This document shows positions 26,251 through 34,474 of a stretch of DNA of 64,000 bases, one piece after another (position 1 is the stretch's first letter; each line of letters opens with the position of its first letter). The notes under the pieces are model-generated. The model worked only from the letters and a program-made list of their open reading frames with translations. It had not been told where the DNA came from and did not search any database. Position numbers and translations under genes: made by a program. Where the stretch lies: assembly GCA_964447335.1 (NCBI GenBank), contig CAYUSA010000006.1, forward strand, positions 13,452 through 77,451, given 5' to 3'. The stretch is from HRBIN12 sp964447335. GTDB taxonomy: Bacteria > Actinomycetota > UBA4738 > HRBIN12.

Positions 26251-27300
26251 ATGGACACGGCGATCGGCTACCTCGAGGAGCTGCGGGGCGACCTCGTCGA
26301 GGCCGCGTGGCGCGAGGACGTGCGGACCCCCGAGCGCCGGCGCCGGTTGCCGCGGCCGCGGTCCCGAGGCAGGTTCGTCGCGCTCGCGGCGGTGCTCGCG
26401 CTCGTCGCGGCGGGGGGGACCGGGTTCGTCGCGATGCGCGTCGCGCGGGAAGGCCCGTACCCCGCCACGGCGACCGGAGGTCCCTTGACGGTCTCCGAGC
26501 AGGGCGCCGACGAGGTGCGGGGGGTTGGCTTGCTCACGGACGAGCTCCTCGGGGGGAACGACGTCTCCGTAACCGCGCCGGCAGACGTCCCCGCAGGCGT
26601 GGCGTGGAGCGCGGTCGGGACCATCGTCGGGCCCGATCTCACGCGCGTGGTGAAGACCGCGGCGCTCACGGTCGTGGTCCCGAACGGGACGTTCGACGAG
26701 CGGTTCGGCCGGGCCTCGGACGTCGCGGAGCGGTTCGGCGGGTTCGTCTCCTCTGCCACGACGCGCGAGCGCTCGGGCTCGCTCACGCTGCGGGTGGACG
26801 CCGACCGGTTCGGCGAGGCGCTCGGCGCGCTGCGGGCGATCGGCGACGTGCGGTCGGAGACCGTCGGCGGGCAGGACGTGACGGCCTCCTACGTCGACCT
26901 CGAGGGCAGGCTGCGGATCTCGGAGGCGCGGCGCGACGTGCTCCTGGACCTGATGGCCGAGGCCACCACGATCGAGCAGACCCTGCGCGTGCAGAACGCG
27001 CTCGACGACGTGCAGCTGCGCATCGAGCAGCTGAAGGGCGAGCTCCAGCTCCTGAACGACCTGACCCGCAAGGCCACCATCGCGGTCTCCCTGCGCGAGG
27101 CCGACGCCCCCGTCCAGCTCACGCAGGAGGACGTCACGGCGCCGAGCATCGCGAGCGCGTGGCGGCACGGCGTGGCGGGGTTCTTCCGAGCCCTGTTCGC
27201 GGTGCTCGTCGGCCTCGGCTACCTGCTCCCCGTCGCCATCATCGGCGCGGGGGCGTGGGGCGTGACGCGGGTCGTCCGGCGTCGCCGGGCGATCACGTAG
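26251..27300 (+). CDS. DUF4349 membrane protein, candidate anti-sigma partner
   Basis: 349 aa. About 45 cytoplasmic residues, a membrane helix (FVALAAVLALVAAGGTGFVAM), an extracytoplasmic region carrying the DUF4349 pattern (VVKTAALTVVVPNGTFDERF, SGSLTLRVDADRF, and TASYVDLEGRL...R...LL followed by a coiled-coil-like stretch), then a second helix near the C-terminus and a basic tail. Start ATG 26251 has GGAAGG 8 bases upstream; a GTG at 26242 overlaps the sigma stop as GTGA and is an alternative. Position directly behind an ECF sigma gene suggests it controls that factor from the membrane; no zinc-anti-sigma motif is present. Confidence 0.8.
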   Translation: MDTAIGYLEELRGDLVEAAWREDVRTPERRRRLPRPRSRGRFVALAAVLALVAAGGTGFVAMRVAREGPYPATATGGPLTVSEQGADEVRGVGLLTDELLGGNDVSVTAPADVPAGVAWSAVGTIVGPDLTRVVKTAALTVVVPNGTFDERFGRASDVAERFGGFVSSATTRERSGSLTLRVDADRFGEALGALRAIGDVRSETVGGQDVTASYVDLEGRLRISEARRDVLLDLMAEATTIEQTLRVQNALDDVQLRIEQLKGELQLLNDLTRKATIAVSLREADAPVQLTQEDVTAPSIASAWRHGVAGFFRALFAVLVGLGYLLPVAIIGAGAWGVTRVVRRRRAIT

Positions 27301-27311
27301 CGCTCGGGCGG

Positions 27312-29414
27312 TCAGTCCGGGCGGAGCGCGCGCCGCAGGAAGTCGAGCTGCACCCGCAGGACGTTCTCGGTCACGGCCTCCGAACGCGTGAGGTGCGTCG
27401 CGTTCGGGATGAGCACCAGCTCGTGGAACCTCCCCGCCTCGAACAGCGCGGCCGAGAGCTGGAGCGTGTTCGCCACGACGACGTTGTCGTCGGCGACACC
27501 GTGGATCGCAAGGAGAGGGCGCTCGAGCCTCGGCGCGTCGGCCACGATGGAGTTGCGGGCGTACACATCGGGCTCGTCGTCGGGGTGCCCGAGGTAGCGC
27601 TCGGTGTAGTGGGTGTCGTACAGGCGCCAGTCGGTGACCGGCGCGCCGACGACGGCGGCGTGGAAGACATCCGGACGCCGCAGCACGGCGAGCGCCGAGA
27701 GGTACCCGCCGAACGACCACCCGCGGATCGCGACGCGCGAGCGGTCGAGGAACGCGAAGCGCTCGGTCGCGGCCTCGAGCGCCTCGACCTGGTCCTGCAG
27801 CGCAAGCGCGAGATCGTGCTGCACCTCGCGAGCCCAGGCGGGACCGCGGCCGTCCATGCCACGGCCGTCGACGACGAGCACCGCGAACCCGTGGTCGGCG
27901 AGCCACTGCGAGGTGAGGAACTGGCCTCGGGACCGCAGCACTCGGTTCGTGAGCGGTCCCGGCCCGCCGTACGGGTCGAGCAGCACCGGGAGCGGTCCGT
28001 CGGGCTCGAGCCCGCCGGGAAGCAGCAGCGCCGCCTGGAGCTCGCGCGCGCCGAGCGTGAGGAACGTCGGCCGCGCCTGGACGACCGGCTCCTCCGCGAG
28101 GTTCGCGATCTCGGCGACCGGCTCGGCGCCGGCGAGCACCGTCGCGACGACGGGGCCCTCGAGTCCGGCCGAGACCCGCACGAGCACCTCGCCGCCCTCG
28201 ACGCCCGAGTGCAGCCCCGGGCCCTCGGACAGGCGCTCGAGCCCGCGCTCGGCGCTCCATCGGAACAGGTGGACATCGGCCGGGTCCTCGGAGGCGCGGA
28301 ACAGCACGCCCCGCCCGCCCGAGAGCACCTCGCGGACCTGGAGCCCCGGCGGCGTGACGGGCTCGCCGTCCACGGTCAGGCGCTGCGTGTCGGACCCGCG
28401 GTCCGAGATGACCGTCGCGATGCGCCCGTCCTCGAGCCGGACCGGCGCGTCCTCAGGCAGGTCGAGCCACTGCGGGTCGTGACCCTCGCGCACGAGCGTC
28501 GTCGCGCCGGCCGCCGCGTCGGCCTCGAGCAGCCGGGTCCGGCGCTGGTCCCGCGACTGCACGAGGAGCGTGAGCGGCGCGTCGGCGCTCCAGTCGACCC
28601 TCGCGAGGTAGGGGAACGCGACGCGATCCCACACGACCTCGACGCGTGACCCCGTGGTCACGTCGAACACGAAGAGCGTGACGGCGGCGTTGTCGGTGCC
28701 CGCCTGCGGGTAGCGCACGCGACGCGGCGGAGCCGCGGGATCGGTCGGATCGGTGAGGTGCCAGACCCGAACCTCGCGTTCGTCCACGTGGGTGGCCGCG
28801 AGGAGCCGGCCATCGGGCGACCACCAGTGTCCGCGGAGGCGATGCATCTCCTCGGCCGCCGCGAACTCCGCGAGCCCCCACGACCGGTCGGGATCGTCGT
28901 CGCCGGCGAGCACCCGGTTCCCCCCCTCGACGTCGCGGACGTGCAGCGCGCCGTCGACGACGTAGGCGACCCGGCGGCCGGTCGGATCCAGGCGAGGATC
29001 GTCGACGGTTCCCGGGACCGTGAGCTCGTCCACCCAGCCCTCGTCGAGGTCGGCGAGGAACGGCCGGCCCGAGACCGTGAACACGATGCGACGGACGGCG
29101 CGGTCGGTGGCGTACGCGGTCACGCCGGTGGAGCGCTCGCGGACGCGCTCGCGGCGGGCGCGCTCGGCCGTCGAGAGCTGCGAATCGTCCTCGTCCGGAC
29201 CATGCTCGCGCGGGTCGAACAGGCAGCGCTCCGTGCCGCTTGCGACATCGAGCACCCACGGGCACGAGACGTGGTCGTCGCCCGAGCGCGTGCGCAGGAA
29301 CACGACACGTGAGCCGTCGGGCGAGACCGTGAACGCGCGGGGCACGCCGAGCGTGAAGCCGCGCGTCCGCGCGACCTGTCGGGGGTACTCCTCGAGGCGG
29401 GCGGCGTCGTCCAT
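27312..29414 (-). CDS. dipeptidyl peptidase IV-like S9 peptidase
   Basis: 700 aa, no signal peptide. The N-terminal half is a beta-propeller; AAEEMHRLRGHWWSPDG contains the Glu pair that in DPP-IV anchors the substrate N-terminus. The C-terminal alpha/beta-hydrolase has the nucleophile GWSFGG, Asp in HGVADDNV and His in NATHL. Removes N-terminal dipeptides, usually with Pro or Ala at position 2. It follows recR by 6 bases and is probably transcribed with dnaX and recR. Confidence 0.9.
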   Translation of the reverse strand: MDDAARLEEYPRQVARTRGFTLGVPRAFTVSPDGSRVVFLRTRSGDDHVSCPWVLDVASGTERCLFDPREHGPDEDDSQLSTAERARRERVRERSTGVTAYATDRAVRRIVFTVSGRPFLADLDEGWVDELTVPGTVDDPRLDPTGRRVAYVVDGALHVRDVEGGNRVLAGDDDPDRSWGLAEFAAAEEMHRLRGHWWSPDGRLLAATHVDEREVRVWHLTDPTDPAAPPRRVRYPQAGTDNAAVTLFVFDVTTGSRVEVVWDRVAFPYLARVDWSADAPLTLLVQSRDQRRTRLLEADAAAGATTLVREGHDPQWLDLPEDAPVRLEDGRIATVISDRGSDTQRLTVDGEPVTPPGLQVREVLSGGRGVLFRASEDPADVHLFRWSAERGLERLSEGPGLHSGVEGGEVLVRVSAGLEGPVVATVLAGAEPVAEIANLAEEPVVQARPTFLTLGARELQAALLLPGGLEPDGPLPVLLDPYGGPGPLTNRVLRSRGQFLTSQWLADHGFAVLVVDGRGMDGRGPAWAREVQHDLALALQDQVEALEAATERFAFLDRSRVAIRGWSFGGYLSALAVLRRPDVFHAAVVGAPVTDWRLYDTHYTERYLGHPDDEPDVYARNSIVADAPRLERPLLAIHGVADDNVVVANTLQLSAALFEAGRFHELVLIPNATHLTRSEAVTENVLRVQLDFLRRALRPD

Positions 29415-29420
29415 CGGCGG

Positions 29421-30014
29421 CTACATCTCGCGGCGGCCCTCGAGGGCCTGCGAGAGCGTGACCTCATCGGCGTACTCGAGGTCCCCGCCGACCGGCAGCC
29501 CACTCGCGAGCCGCGTCACGGTCACGCCGAGCGGCTTCAGCAGGGCCGCGACGTACAGCGCGGTCGCGTTGCCCTCGAGGTTCGGGTTCGTCGCGATGAT
29601 GACCTCGGTCACGTGGTCGCGCTCGACGCGCTCCAGGAGCTCCTGCACGTGCAGGTCCTCGGGTCCGATACCGTCGAGCGGACTGATCGCGCCGCCGAGC
29701 ACGTGGTACCGCCCCTTGATCACGGCCGCCTTCTCGATGGTCGCCGCGTCCTTCGGCTCCTCGACCACGCAGATCACCGTGCGGTCGCGCCCCTCGTCGC
29801 GGCATACGCGGCAGCGGTCGCCCTCGGCGACGTTGCCGCACTCGACGCAGAACGAGATGCGCTCCTTGGCGTGCACGATGGCCTCGGCGAGGCCCCTTGC
29901 CCCCTCCGGCTGCCCCTTTACGAGGTGGAACGGGGGCCGCTGCTCCGACTTCGGCCCGACCCCCGGCGGGCGGGAGAGCTCGTCGATCAGGTCCTGGATC
30001 GGGCCCTCGTACAC
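29421..30014 (-). CDS. recR: recombination mediator protein RecR
   Basis: 197 aa. Acts with RecF/RecO in loading RecA at gaps. The helix-hairpin-helix GVGPKS, the four-Cys zinc finger (CVECGNVAEGDRCRVC) and the Toprim domain (CVVEEPKD, ISPLDGIGPEDL, ATNPNLEGNATALY) are in order. The HhH has EQRPPFHL where most have QRLAFHL; two prolines there are unusual. GTG 30014 follows directly after the dnaX stop. The YbaB/EbfC gene usually between dnaX and recR is absent here. Confidence 0.96.
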   Translation of the reverse strand: MYEGPIQDLIDELSRPPGVGPKSEQRPPFHLVKGQPEGARGLAEAIVHAKERISFCVECGNVAEGDRCRVCRDEGRDRTVICVVEEPKDAATIEKAAVIKGRYHVLGGAISPLDGIGPEDLHVQELLERVERDHVTEVIIATNPNLEGNATALYVAALLKPLGVTVTRLASGLPVGGDLEYADEVTLSQALEGRREM

Positions 30015-31811
30015 CTAGGCCCCGTCCTCGGTCGCGGGCTTGGCGCCGAGCTCGGCCGTCAGGCGCGCGAGCGCCTCCTCCTCGGACAGCGGCGGATCGT
30101 CCTCCACGGTCTCGGCCACCCCGGCCACGGCCTCGCGCACCACGCACCGCACCTTCGGCGACACCCCGAAGAGGTCCTGCAGCGCCTCCCGCAGCTCGTC
30201 CTCGCGCTGCTCCACCTTCGACACGCCGAACTTCCGATCCGGCGGGAACACCAGCTCCAGCGTCTCCCCGTCGAACGCCCCCGGCGTCGCCACCTCTAGG
30301 AACGACGGCAACACCGCCTTCCCGGCCCCCCGCAGATGCCCGATCAACGCCCCCCAATTGGCCCGGATCATCCCCACATCAACCGCCGAAGTCCCCGCCC
30401 CCACCACCGCCTGCGCAGGCGCTGAGGGAGCAACGGCCGTCGTCGGAGCGCTGACGTCACCGCGGGAGGCGGCCTTGGACGCCTTGGTCTCGCGCCTCGG
30501 AGACGGTGCCGGCGGCGGGGCCGTGGCGGAGGGAGCGCCTGAGCCCCCGTCGAGAACCCCCGCCGCCGGCGCTCCCGCCGAGGTTCCTGCCCCACGCTGC
30601 GGATACGCTCCCGGAACCACGGCCCCGCCGCCACCACCCGTGGCAGCTGCGATCCCGGAGACCCGCTCGAGCCGCTCCAACCGAGCCACCAACCCGGCGG
30701 GTTGCGCGTCGGTCTCGGGCATCGTCGCCCGCACGAGCGCGAGCTCGAGCGAGAGCCTGGGCGATGTGGTCCACCGCATGTCGGTCTGCGCGGCGAGCAG
30801 CAGCGAGAGCACGCGCGAGAGCTCGGCCGGCGAGAACTTCGCGGCCTGGGCGCCGAGCCGCTCCGCGTCGCCCTCGGTCACGTCGAGGAGGTCGTGCTGC
30901 CCCGGCGCCGTCTTCACGAGGAGCAGATTGCGGAAGTGCGTCAGCGTCTCCGACGTGAGGTGCCGCAGGTCCTGCCCCTCCTGGACGAGGCTGCTCACGA
31001 TCTCGAACACGCCGCGCGCGTCGCCCACGCTCACGGCGTCGGCGAGCGAGTACTGGACGTCCGAACGCCCCGTTCCGATGAGCGAGGCCACAACGGTCTC
31101 GTCGATGTCCCCCGCGCCGAGCACCGAGGCCTGGTCGAGCAGCGAGAGCGCGTCGCGCACCGAGCCCTCCGTCTGACGAGCGATGGTGTGCGCCGCCTCG
31201 ACCGAGAGCTTCATCCCTTCGTCGGCGGCGATCCGCTGGAGGTGCTCGGCGACGGCCTCCATCGGCACGCGGCGGAAGTCGAAGCGCTGGCAGCGGCCGA
31301 TGATCGTCGCCGGCATCTTGTGGGGCTCGGTCGTCGCGAGCACGAACCGCACGCCGACCGGCGGCTCCTCGAACACCTTCAGGAGGGCGTCGAACGCCTC
31401 GCGCGACAGGCGCTGCGCCTCGTCGATGATGTAGACCTTCTCGCGACCCTGGACCGGCGCGGTCGGCGCCTTCTCGCGGAGGTCGCGCGCATCGTCGACG
31501 CCGCCGTGGCTCGCCGCGTCGATCTCGACGACGTCCAGGTGCTGGCCCTCGCGGATCGACAGGCACTGCTCGCACGTGCCGCAGGGCTCGGCCGTCGGGC
31601 CCTTCTCGCAGTTGACCATCTTCGCGAGGATCCGAGCCGTCGAGGTCTTGCCGGTCCCGCGAGGACCGCAGAACAGGAACGCGTGGGCGAGGCGCCCCTC
31701 CTTCACCGCCCCCATGAGCGCGCGGATGACGTGCTCCTGGCCGAGGACCTCCAAGGGCCCCTGCGGCCGGTACTTGCGGTAGAGGGACTGGTACGGCTTC
31801 TCTTCGGCCAC
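30015..31811 (-). CDS. dnaX: DNA polymerase III subunit gamma/tau
   Basis: 598 aa. Clamp-loader ATPase: GPRGTGKTSTARILAK (Walker A) at about residue 49, a four-Cys zinc module (C...CGTCEQC), DEAQ-type Walker B, SRC motif (GRCQRF). A Gly/Ala/Pro-rich linker at ~390-450 separates the ATPase from a tau-like C-terminal domain. Start GTG 31811 has GAGGGGG upstream. I saw no A-rich slippery heptamer, so a programmed frameshift making gamma is not supported. Heads the dnaX-recR-peptidase run, downstream of the SRP RNA. Confidence 0.96.
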   Translation of the reverse strand: MAEEKPYQSLYRKYRPQGPLEVLGQEHVIRALMGAVKEGRLAHAFLFCGPRGTGKTSTARILAKMVNCEKGPTAEPCGTCEQCLSIREGQHLDVVEIDAASHGGVDDARDLREKAPTAPVQGREKVYIIDEAQRLSREAFDALLKVFEEPPVGVRFVLATTEPHKMPATIIGRCQRFDFRRVPMEAVAEHLQRIAADEGMKLSVEAAHTIARQTEGSVRDALSLLDQASVLGAGDIDETVVASLIGTGRSDVQYSLADAVSVGDARGVFEIVSSLVQEGQDLRHLTSETLTHFRNLLLVKTAPGQHDLLDVTEGDAERLGAQAAKFSPAELSRVLSLLLAAQTDMRWTTSPRLSLELALVRATMPETDAQPAGLVARLERLERVSGIAAATGGGGGAVVPGAYPQRGAGTSAGAPAAGVLDGGSGAPSATAPPPAPSPRRETKASKAASRGDVSAPTTAVAPSAPAQAVVGAGTSAVDVGMIRANWGALIGHLRGAGKAVLPSFLEVATPGAFDGETLELVFPPDRKFGVSKVEQREDELREALQDLFGVSPKVRCVVREAVAGVAETVEDDPPLSEEEALARLTAELGAKPATEDGA

Positions 31812-31870
31812 GCGTGTTCCCCCTCTTCGCCTGCCCCGCCGCGGGGAAGGGCGTCGGGAGATGATAGTGG

Positions 31871-32145
31871 TGGCCGTGCACCCGCCGTCGACCGCATCGA
31901 ACCTGGTCGCATCACCGGCCGGTAGCTCCGGTCAGGCACGCCCGCGGCACCCGTCACGCCCCGCTTACGGCTGCTTCCTTCCGGATCTGACCGGGTTCAC
32001 GGGATGACGTCGCGCGGGACCCAACCTTCAACGCTCCGTGCCGGGAGCAGACTCGGACCCGACGGGCCTCGGGCGGGGATTCAGCCCCGCTGAAGCGGAT
32101 CGCGGGTACAGGGCACCGCTAGCTCCCCGCCTAGCACGGCCACCG
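31871..32145 (-). ncRNA. ffs: signal recognition particle RNA, long Gram-positive type
   Basis: About 275 nt. The conserved domain IV apex GGTCAGATCCGGAAGGAAGC is at plus 31972-31992, flanked by GTGAACC. The Alu domain of the long Bacillus-type RNA is also present: near the 5' end GCCGTGCTAGGCGGGGAGC and GGTGCCCTGTACCCGC, and the 3' end GGGTGCACGGCC pairs with the 5' GGCCGTGC to close helix 5/terminal stem. Ends are set by that pairing, +/-5 nt. Scaffolds Ffh for co-translational membrane targeting. Upstream of dnaX, a common bacterial arrangement. Confidence 0.92.
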
Positions 32146-32151
32146 CGGCCG

Positions 32152-32157
32152 AGTATA
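32152..32157 (-). promoter_or_regulatory. -10 element (TATACT) of the SRP RNA gene
   Basis: TATACT on the minus strand ends 6 bases before the predicted SRP RNA 5' end at 32145, the best -10 match in this gap. The remaining bases to the divergent lipoprotein gene at 32349 show no gene; TATGGT at 32315-32320 may be its -10. Confidence 0.6.
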
Positions 32158-32348
32158 CGGCCCGGGTCCGACGGCTCGCCCAGCGGACACGACCCCAGAC
32201 GAAGACCGTCCGCGTCCTGTCGCCAGGCAAGACGAGGCGGGCAGCCCTTCCTCGGCAGCCTTCGCTCCTGCGAGTCGGGTCCGTGCGCAGGTCGCCGCCA
32301 GCGGACGGATGAGCTATGGTACGCGCCTACATCCGAGTGGGGGGTGCG

Positions 32349-32834
32349 ATGCGCAGGTTCGCGTTGGTGGCGTTGGTATCGGTGTTCACCCTCATCGCTG
32401 CAGCGTGCGGCGGCGATGATGGGGGCTCGGCGGGTGACGGAGGAGGCGGCGCGGCCATCTCCCCGACGGCCGGTGGTAGCGGCACGTCGATCGCGGTGGC
32501 CGTGGGGGAGACCGACACAGAGAACATGCACCTGACCCTCAGCAGCGACTCGGCTCCCGCCGGAGCGGTGACGTTCACGATCACTAACGAGGGTCAGAAG
32601 GTCCACGAGTTCGTGGTGCTGAAGACCGACACGATGGCGGCCGACCTCCCCTACGACGAGGCGACGGACGAGATCGTGGAGAACGAAGACGAAGTCGTGG
32701 ACGAGATCGAAGACATGGACGCCGGGGGCACGTACACCCTGACCGTCGACCTCGAACCCGGCCACTACGCCATCGCCTGCAACCTCGAGGGCCACTGGCG
32801 GATGGGGATGCGCGCCGATTTCCAGGTGACCTAG
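32349..32834 (+). CDS. cupredoxin-domain lipoprotein
   Basis: 161 aa. Lipoprotein signal with basic start, hydrophobic core and AAAC lipobox (Cys near residue 19), then a low-complexity Gly linker. The rest is a cupredoxin fold: GQKVHEFVV supplies the first His and CNLEGHWRMGM supplies Cys, His and Met, a complete type-1 copper site. Likely a periplasmic/extracellular electron carrier tethered to the membrane. An upstream ATG (32316) would precede a plausible signal by 11 residues and is less likely. Adjacent to a convergent cytochrome bc operon, so it may exchange electrons with it (inference). Confidence 0.82.
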   Translation: MRRFALVALVSVFTLIAAACGGDDGGSAGDGGGGAAISPTAGGSGTSIAVAVGETDTENMHLTLSSDSAPAGAVTFTITNEGQKVHEFVVLKTDTMAADLPYDEATDEIVENEDEVVDEIEDMDAGGTYTLTVDLEPGHYAIACNLEGHWRMGMRADFQVT

Positions 32835-32860
32835 GAAACGATCCGATCCATCGGAGCGAG

Positions 32861-32882
32861 GGGGGCGCGAGCCCCCTTCCTT
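32861..32882. terminator. hairpin terminator between convergent genes
   Basis: GGGGGC-GCGA-GCCCCC, a 6-bp perfect stem followed by TTCCTT, 27 bases after the cupredoxin stop. Serves the plus-strand gene; also lies beyond the end of the minus-strand cytochrome operon. Confidence 0.7.
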
Positions 32883-32940
32883 CGTTCCCGCCTCGACGGG
32901 AACCGCCGGTTGCGCCGACGTTCCGATGCCGGCGCGACGC

Positions 32941-33420
32941 CTAGCCGCCCTGCCCTTCGAATGCGGTCCGCCAGTCGGGCCGACTGGGGGCCGTATCCTC
33001 CCAGGAACGCAGGTAGGCGATGATCGCGACGATCTGCTCGTCGGTCAGGGAACCGCCCAGCTCGTTCCACCACGCCGGCATCTTCGTGCCCGGGATCCCC
33101 GCCGCGGTGATGTTGTGCATCTGCTGGTCACTTACGGTCTGAAGGAACTCCTGCGAGTTCAGGGCAGGGGCGTTCACCCCTGCGCCATCCACGCCGTGGC
33201 ACTCGGCGCAGTTCAGCGCCCAGAGCTGTTGCCCCGTCGAGATCAGCGCCTCCTCACGGGCTGCGAAAGCGTCGCTCCGGCGTGTGCTCTCGACGGCCCG
33301 GTACAGGGGGAACGCCACCGCGAGGAGCAGGAGCACGCCCGCTCCAACCTCCTGCCATCTCCGAAGGCTCTGCCGGAGCGCGGGATCTTCGCGGATCGGC
33401 TCCTCCCCCGGCTCGCTCAT
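32941..33420 (-). CDS. membrane-anchored class I cytochrome c
   Basis: 159 aa. A single membrane helix (VGAGVLLLLAVAFPLY) near residue 35 anchors the protein; the haem site CAECH follows near residue 73 and the axial Met is in TKMPAWW. One haem c. The last gene of the bc-type operon, overlapping the Rieske stop by ATGA. Likely takes electrons from the Rieske protein, in place of cytochrome f/c1, and hands them to a terminal oxidase or carrier. Confidence 0.9.
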   Translation of the reverse strand: MSEPGEEPIREDPALRQSLRRWQEVGAGVLLLLAVAFPLYRAVESTRRSDAFAAREEALISTGQQLWALNCAECHGVDGAGVNAPALNSQEFLQTVSDQQMHNITAAGIPGTKMPAWWNELGGSLTDEQIVAIIAYLRSWEDTAPSRPDWRTAFEGQGG

Positions 33421-33968
33421 GGCGCCCCCTCCCCGTCCGTCGAGGCGCCTGCGGTCTCCCCGAGGCACGACGGGCCGGCCGCCTCACTCGGCACGGTCTG
33501 AACCCCCCTCGGCGGTCCCTCCAGAACGTCACCCGTGTCGACCAGCACCTTGTCACCGTCGATCGTGACCGGGAACCGGTCCATCCCGCGGGGAGTCGGC
33601 CCCTCGATGTACTCGCCGGCCAGATTGAACTTGCTGCCGTGGCAAGGGCACTCGAAACGTCGCGACGTCGAGCAGAAGGGCACCCGGCACCCGAGGTGCG
33701 GGCACTTCTGGTAGAGGGCGTGGAGCTCGCTCTCCACGGAGGTCACGTAGAACTTCCCGTTCTGGAAGTAGCGAACGGCTCCCTCGGGGAACTCGGACAC
33801 TCCACCAGCCTCGACCACCCCGCCGAAGCCGCCGGCGCTCTTCGGATTCAGCAGGTCGTACGTGGTCCACGCGGCCTCCACGACCAACACCGTGCCGAGC
33901 GCCTTCCAGGTCCAGCTGAGGAACTCCCTACGGTCGACGTCATCGGGCGTCGGGGGGGTCTCGTCCAT
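33417..33968 (-). CDS. Rieske iron-sulfur subunit of a cytochrome bc/b6f-type complex
   Basis: 183 aa. N-terminal membrane helix (residues ~20-38) after a charged segment with RREFL, then the Rieske fold: CPHLGC at 89-94 and CPCHGS at 107-112 give two Cys and two His for the [2Fe-2S] cluster and the disulfide pair. Box I has Pro where CTHLGC is usual. Start ATG 33968 directly follows the preceding stop; upstream frame would precede it without a ribosome site. Oxidises quinol on the outer side of the membrane. Confidence 0.93.
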   Translation of the reverse strand: MDETPPTPDDVDRREFLSWTWKALGTVLVVEAAWTTYDLLNPKSAGGFGGVVEAGGVSEFPEGAVRYFQNGKFYVTSVESELHALYQKCPHLGCRVPFCSTSRRFECPCHGSKFNLAGEYIEGPTPRGMDRFPVTIDGDKVLVDTGDVLEGPPRGVQTVPSEAAGPSCLGETAGASTDGEGAP

Positions 33969-33970
33969 GG

Positions 33971-34474
33971 CTACAGCTCCAGGTAGAGGTGCTGCCAGGG
34001 CCACGCCCACGACCACTCAGGACCCCGGAACAGGGCACCGACGACGGTCGATACAAGGGCGACCACAGCGAGCACGGTGAACACGACGACGACCATCTTG
34101 CGGTCGCGGATCCGCCATCCGTTCCCGCGATCCAGGAACGGCAGGGCGGCCAGGAAGAGCAGCGCCGCCGCCGGAACGAGCACGCCGGCGACCATCGGCT
34201 GGAAGTGGGCGAGCAACTCCTGCAGACCCGCGAAGTACCAAGGTGCCTTCGCGACGGGCGGAGTGAGGTTCGGGTTCGCCATGTCCTTCAGAGGTGCATC
34301 GAAGGCGATGGCGAGCGCGAAGACCACCACCACCGTGGCGCCGGCTACGACGGCGTGACGGACGAGGAAGTGGGGCCAGGTGAAGACCTCGTCCTCAGGC
34401 TCCTGCTTCGTCCTCACCTCGATCGCCCGCGGGACGACCCCGAGCAGTCGGAAGCGCGGCTGCTGCTCAGGCAT
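33971..34474 (-). CDS. cytochrome b C-terminal domain (subunit IV-like)
   Basis: 167 aa with three predicted membrane helices. Matches the C-terminal half of cytochrome b: NPNLTPPVAKAPWYFAGLQELLAHF, with the PEW-like quinol-site region replaced by APWYF, then FLDRG. Separate from the haem-bearing half, as in b6f complexes. Start ATG 34474 overlaps the end of the b6-like gene by 8 bases. Confidence 0.9.
   Translation of the reverse strand: MPEQQPRFRLLGVVPRAIEVRTKQEPEDEVFTWPHFLVRHAVVAGATVVVVFALAIAFDAPLKDMANPNLTPPVAKAPWYFAGLQELLAHFQPMVAGVLVPAAALLFLAALPFLDRGNGWRIRDRKMVVVVFTVLAVVALVSTVVGALFRGPEWSWAWPWQHLYLEL

Noticed and set aside
25996..28260. A minus-strand open frame of about 750 codons opposite the sigma, DUF4349 and peptidase genes
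   Set aside because: Overlaps genes on both strands that carry intact motifs.
30015..31811. Programmed frameshift in dnaX
   Set aside because: No A-rich slippery heptamer or stop codon in the right place; a single full-length product is the simplest reading.
32316..32348. Earlier start (ATG 32316) for the cupredoxin lipoprotein
   Set aside because: It overlaps the likely -10 TATGGT and puts 11 extra residues before the signal; ATG 32349 gives a normal lipoprotein signal.
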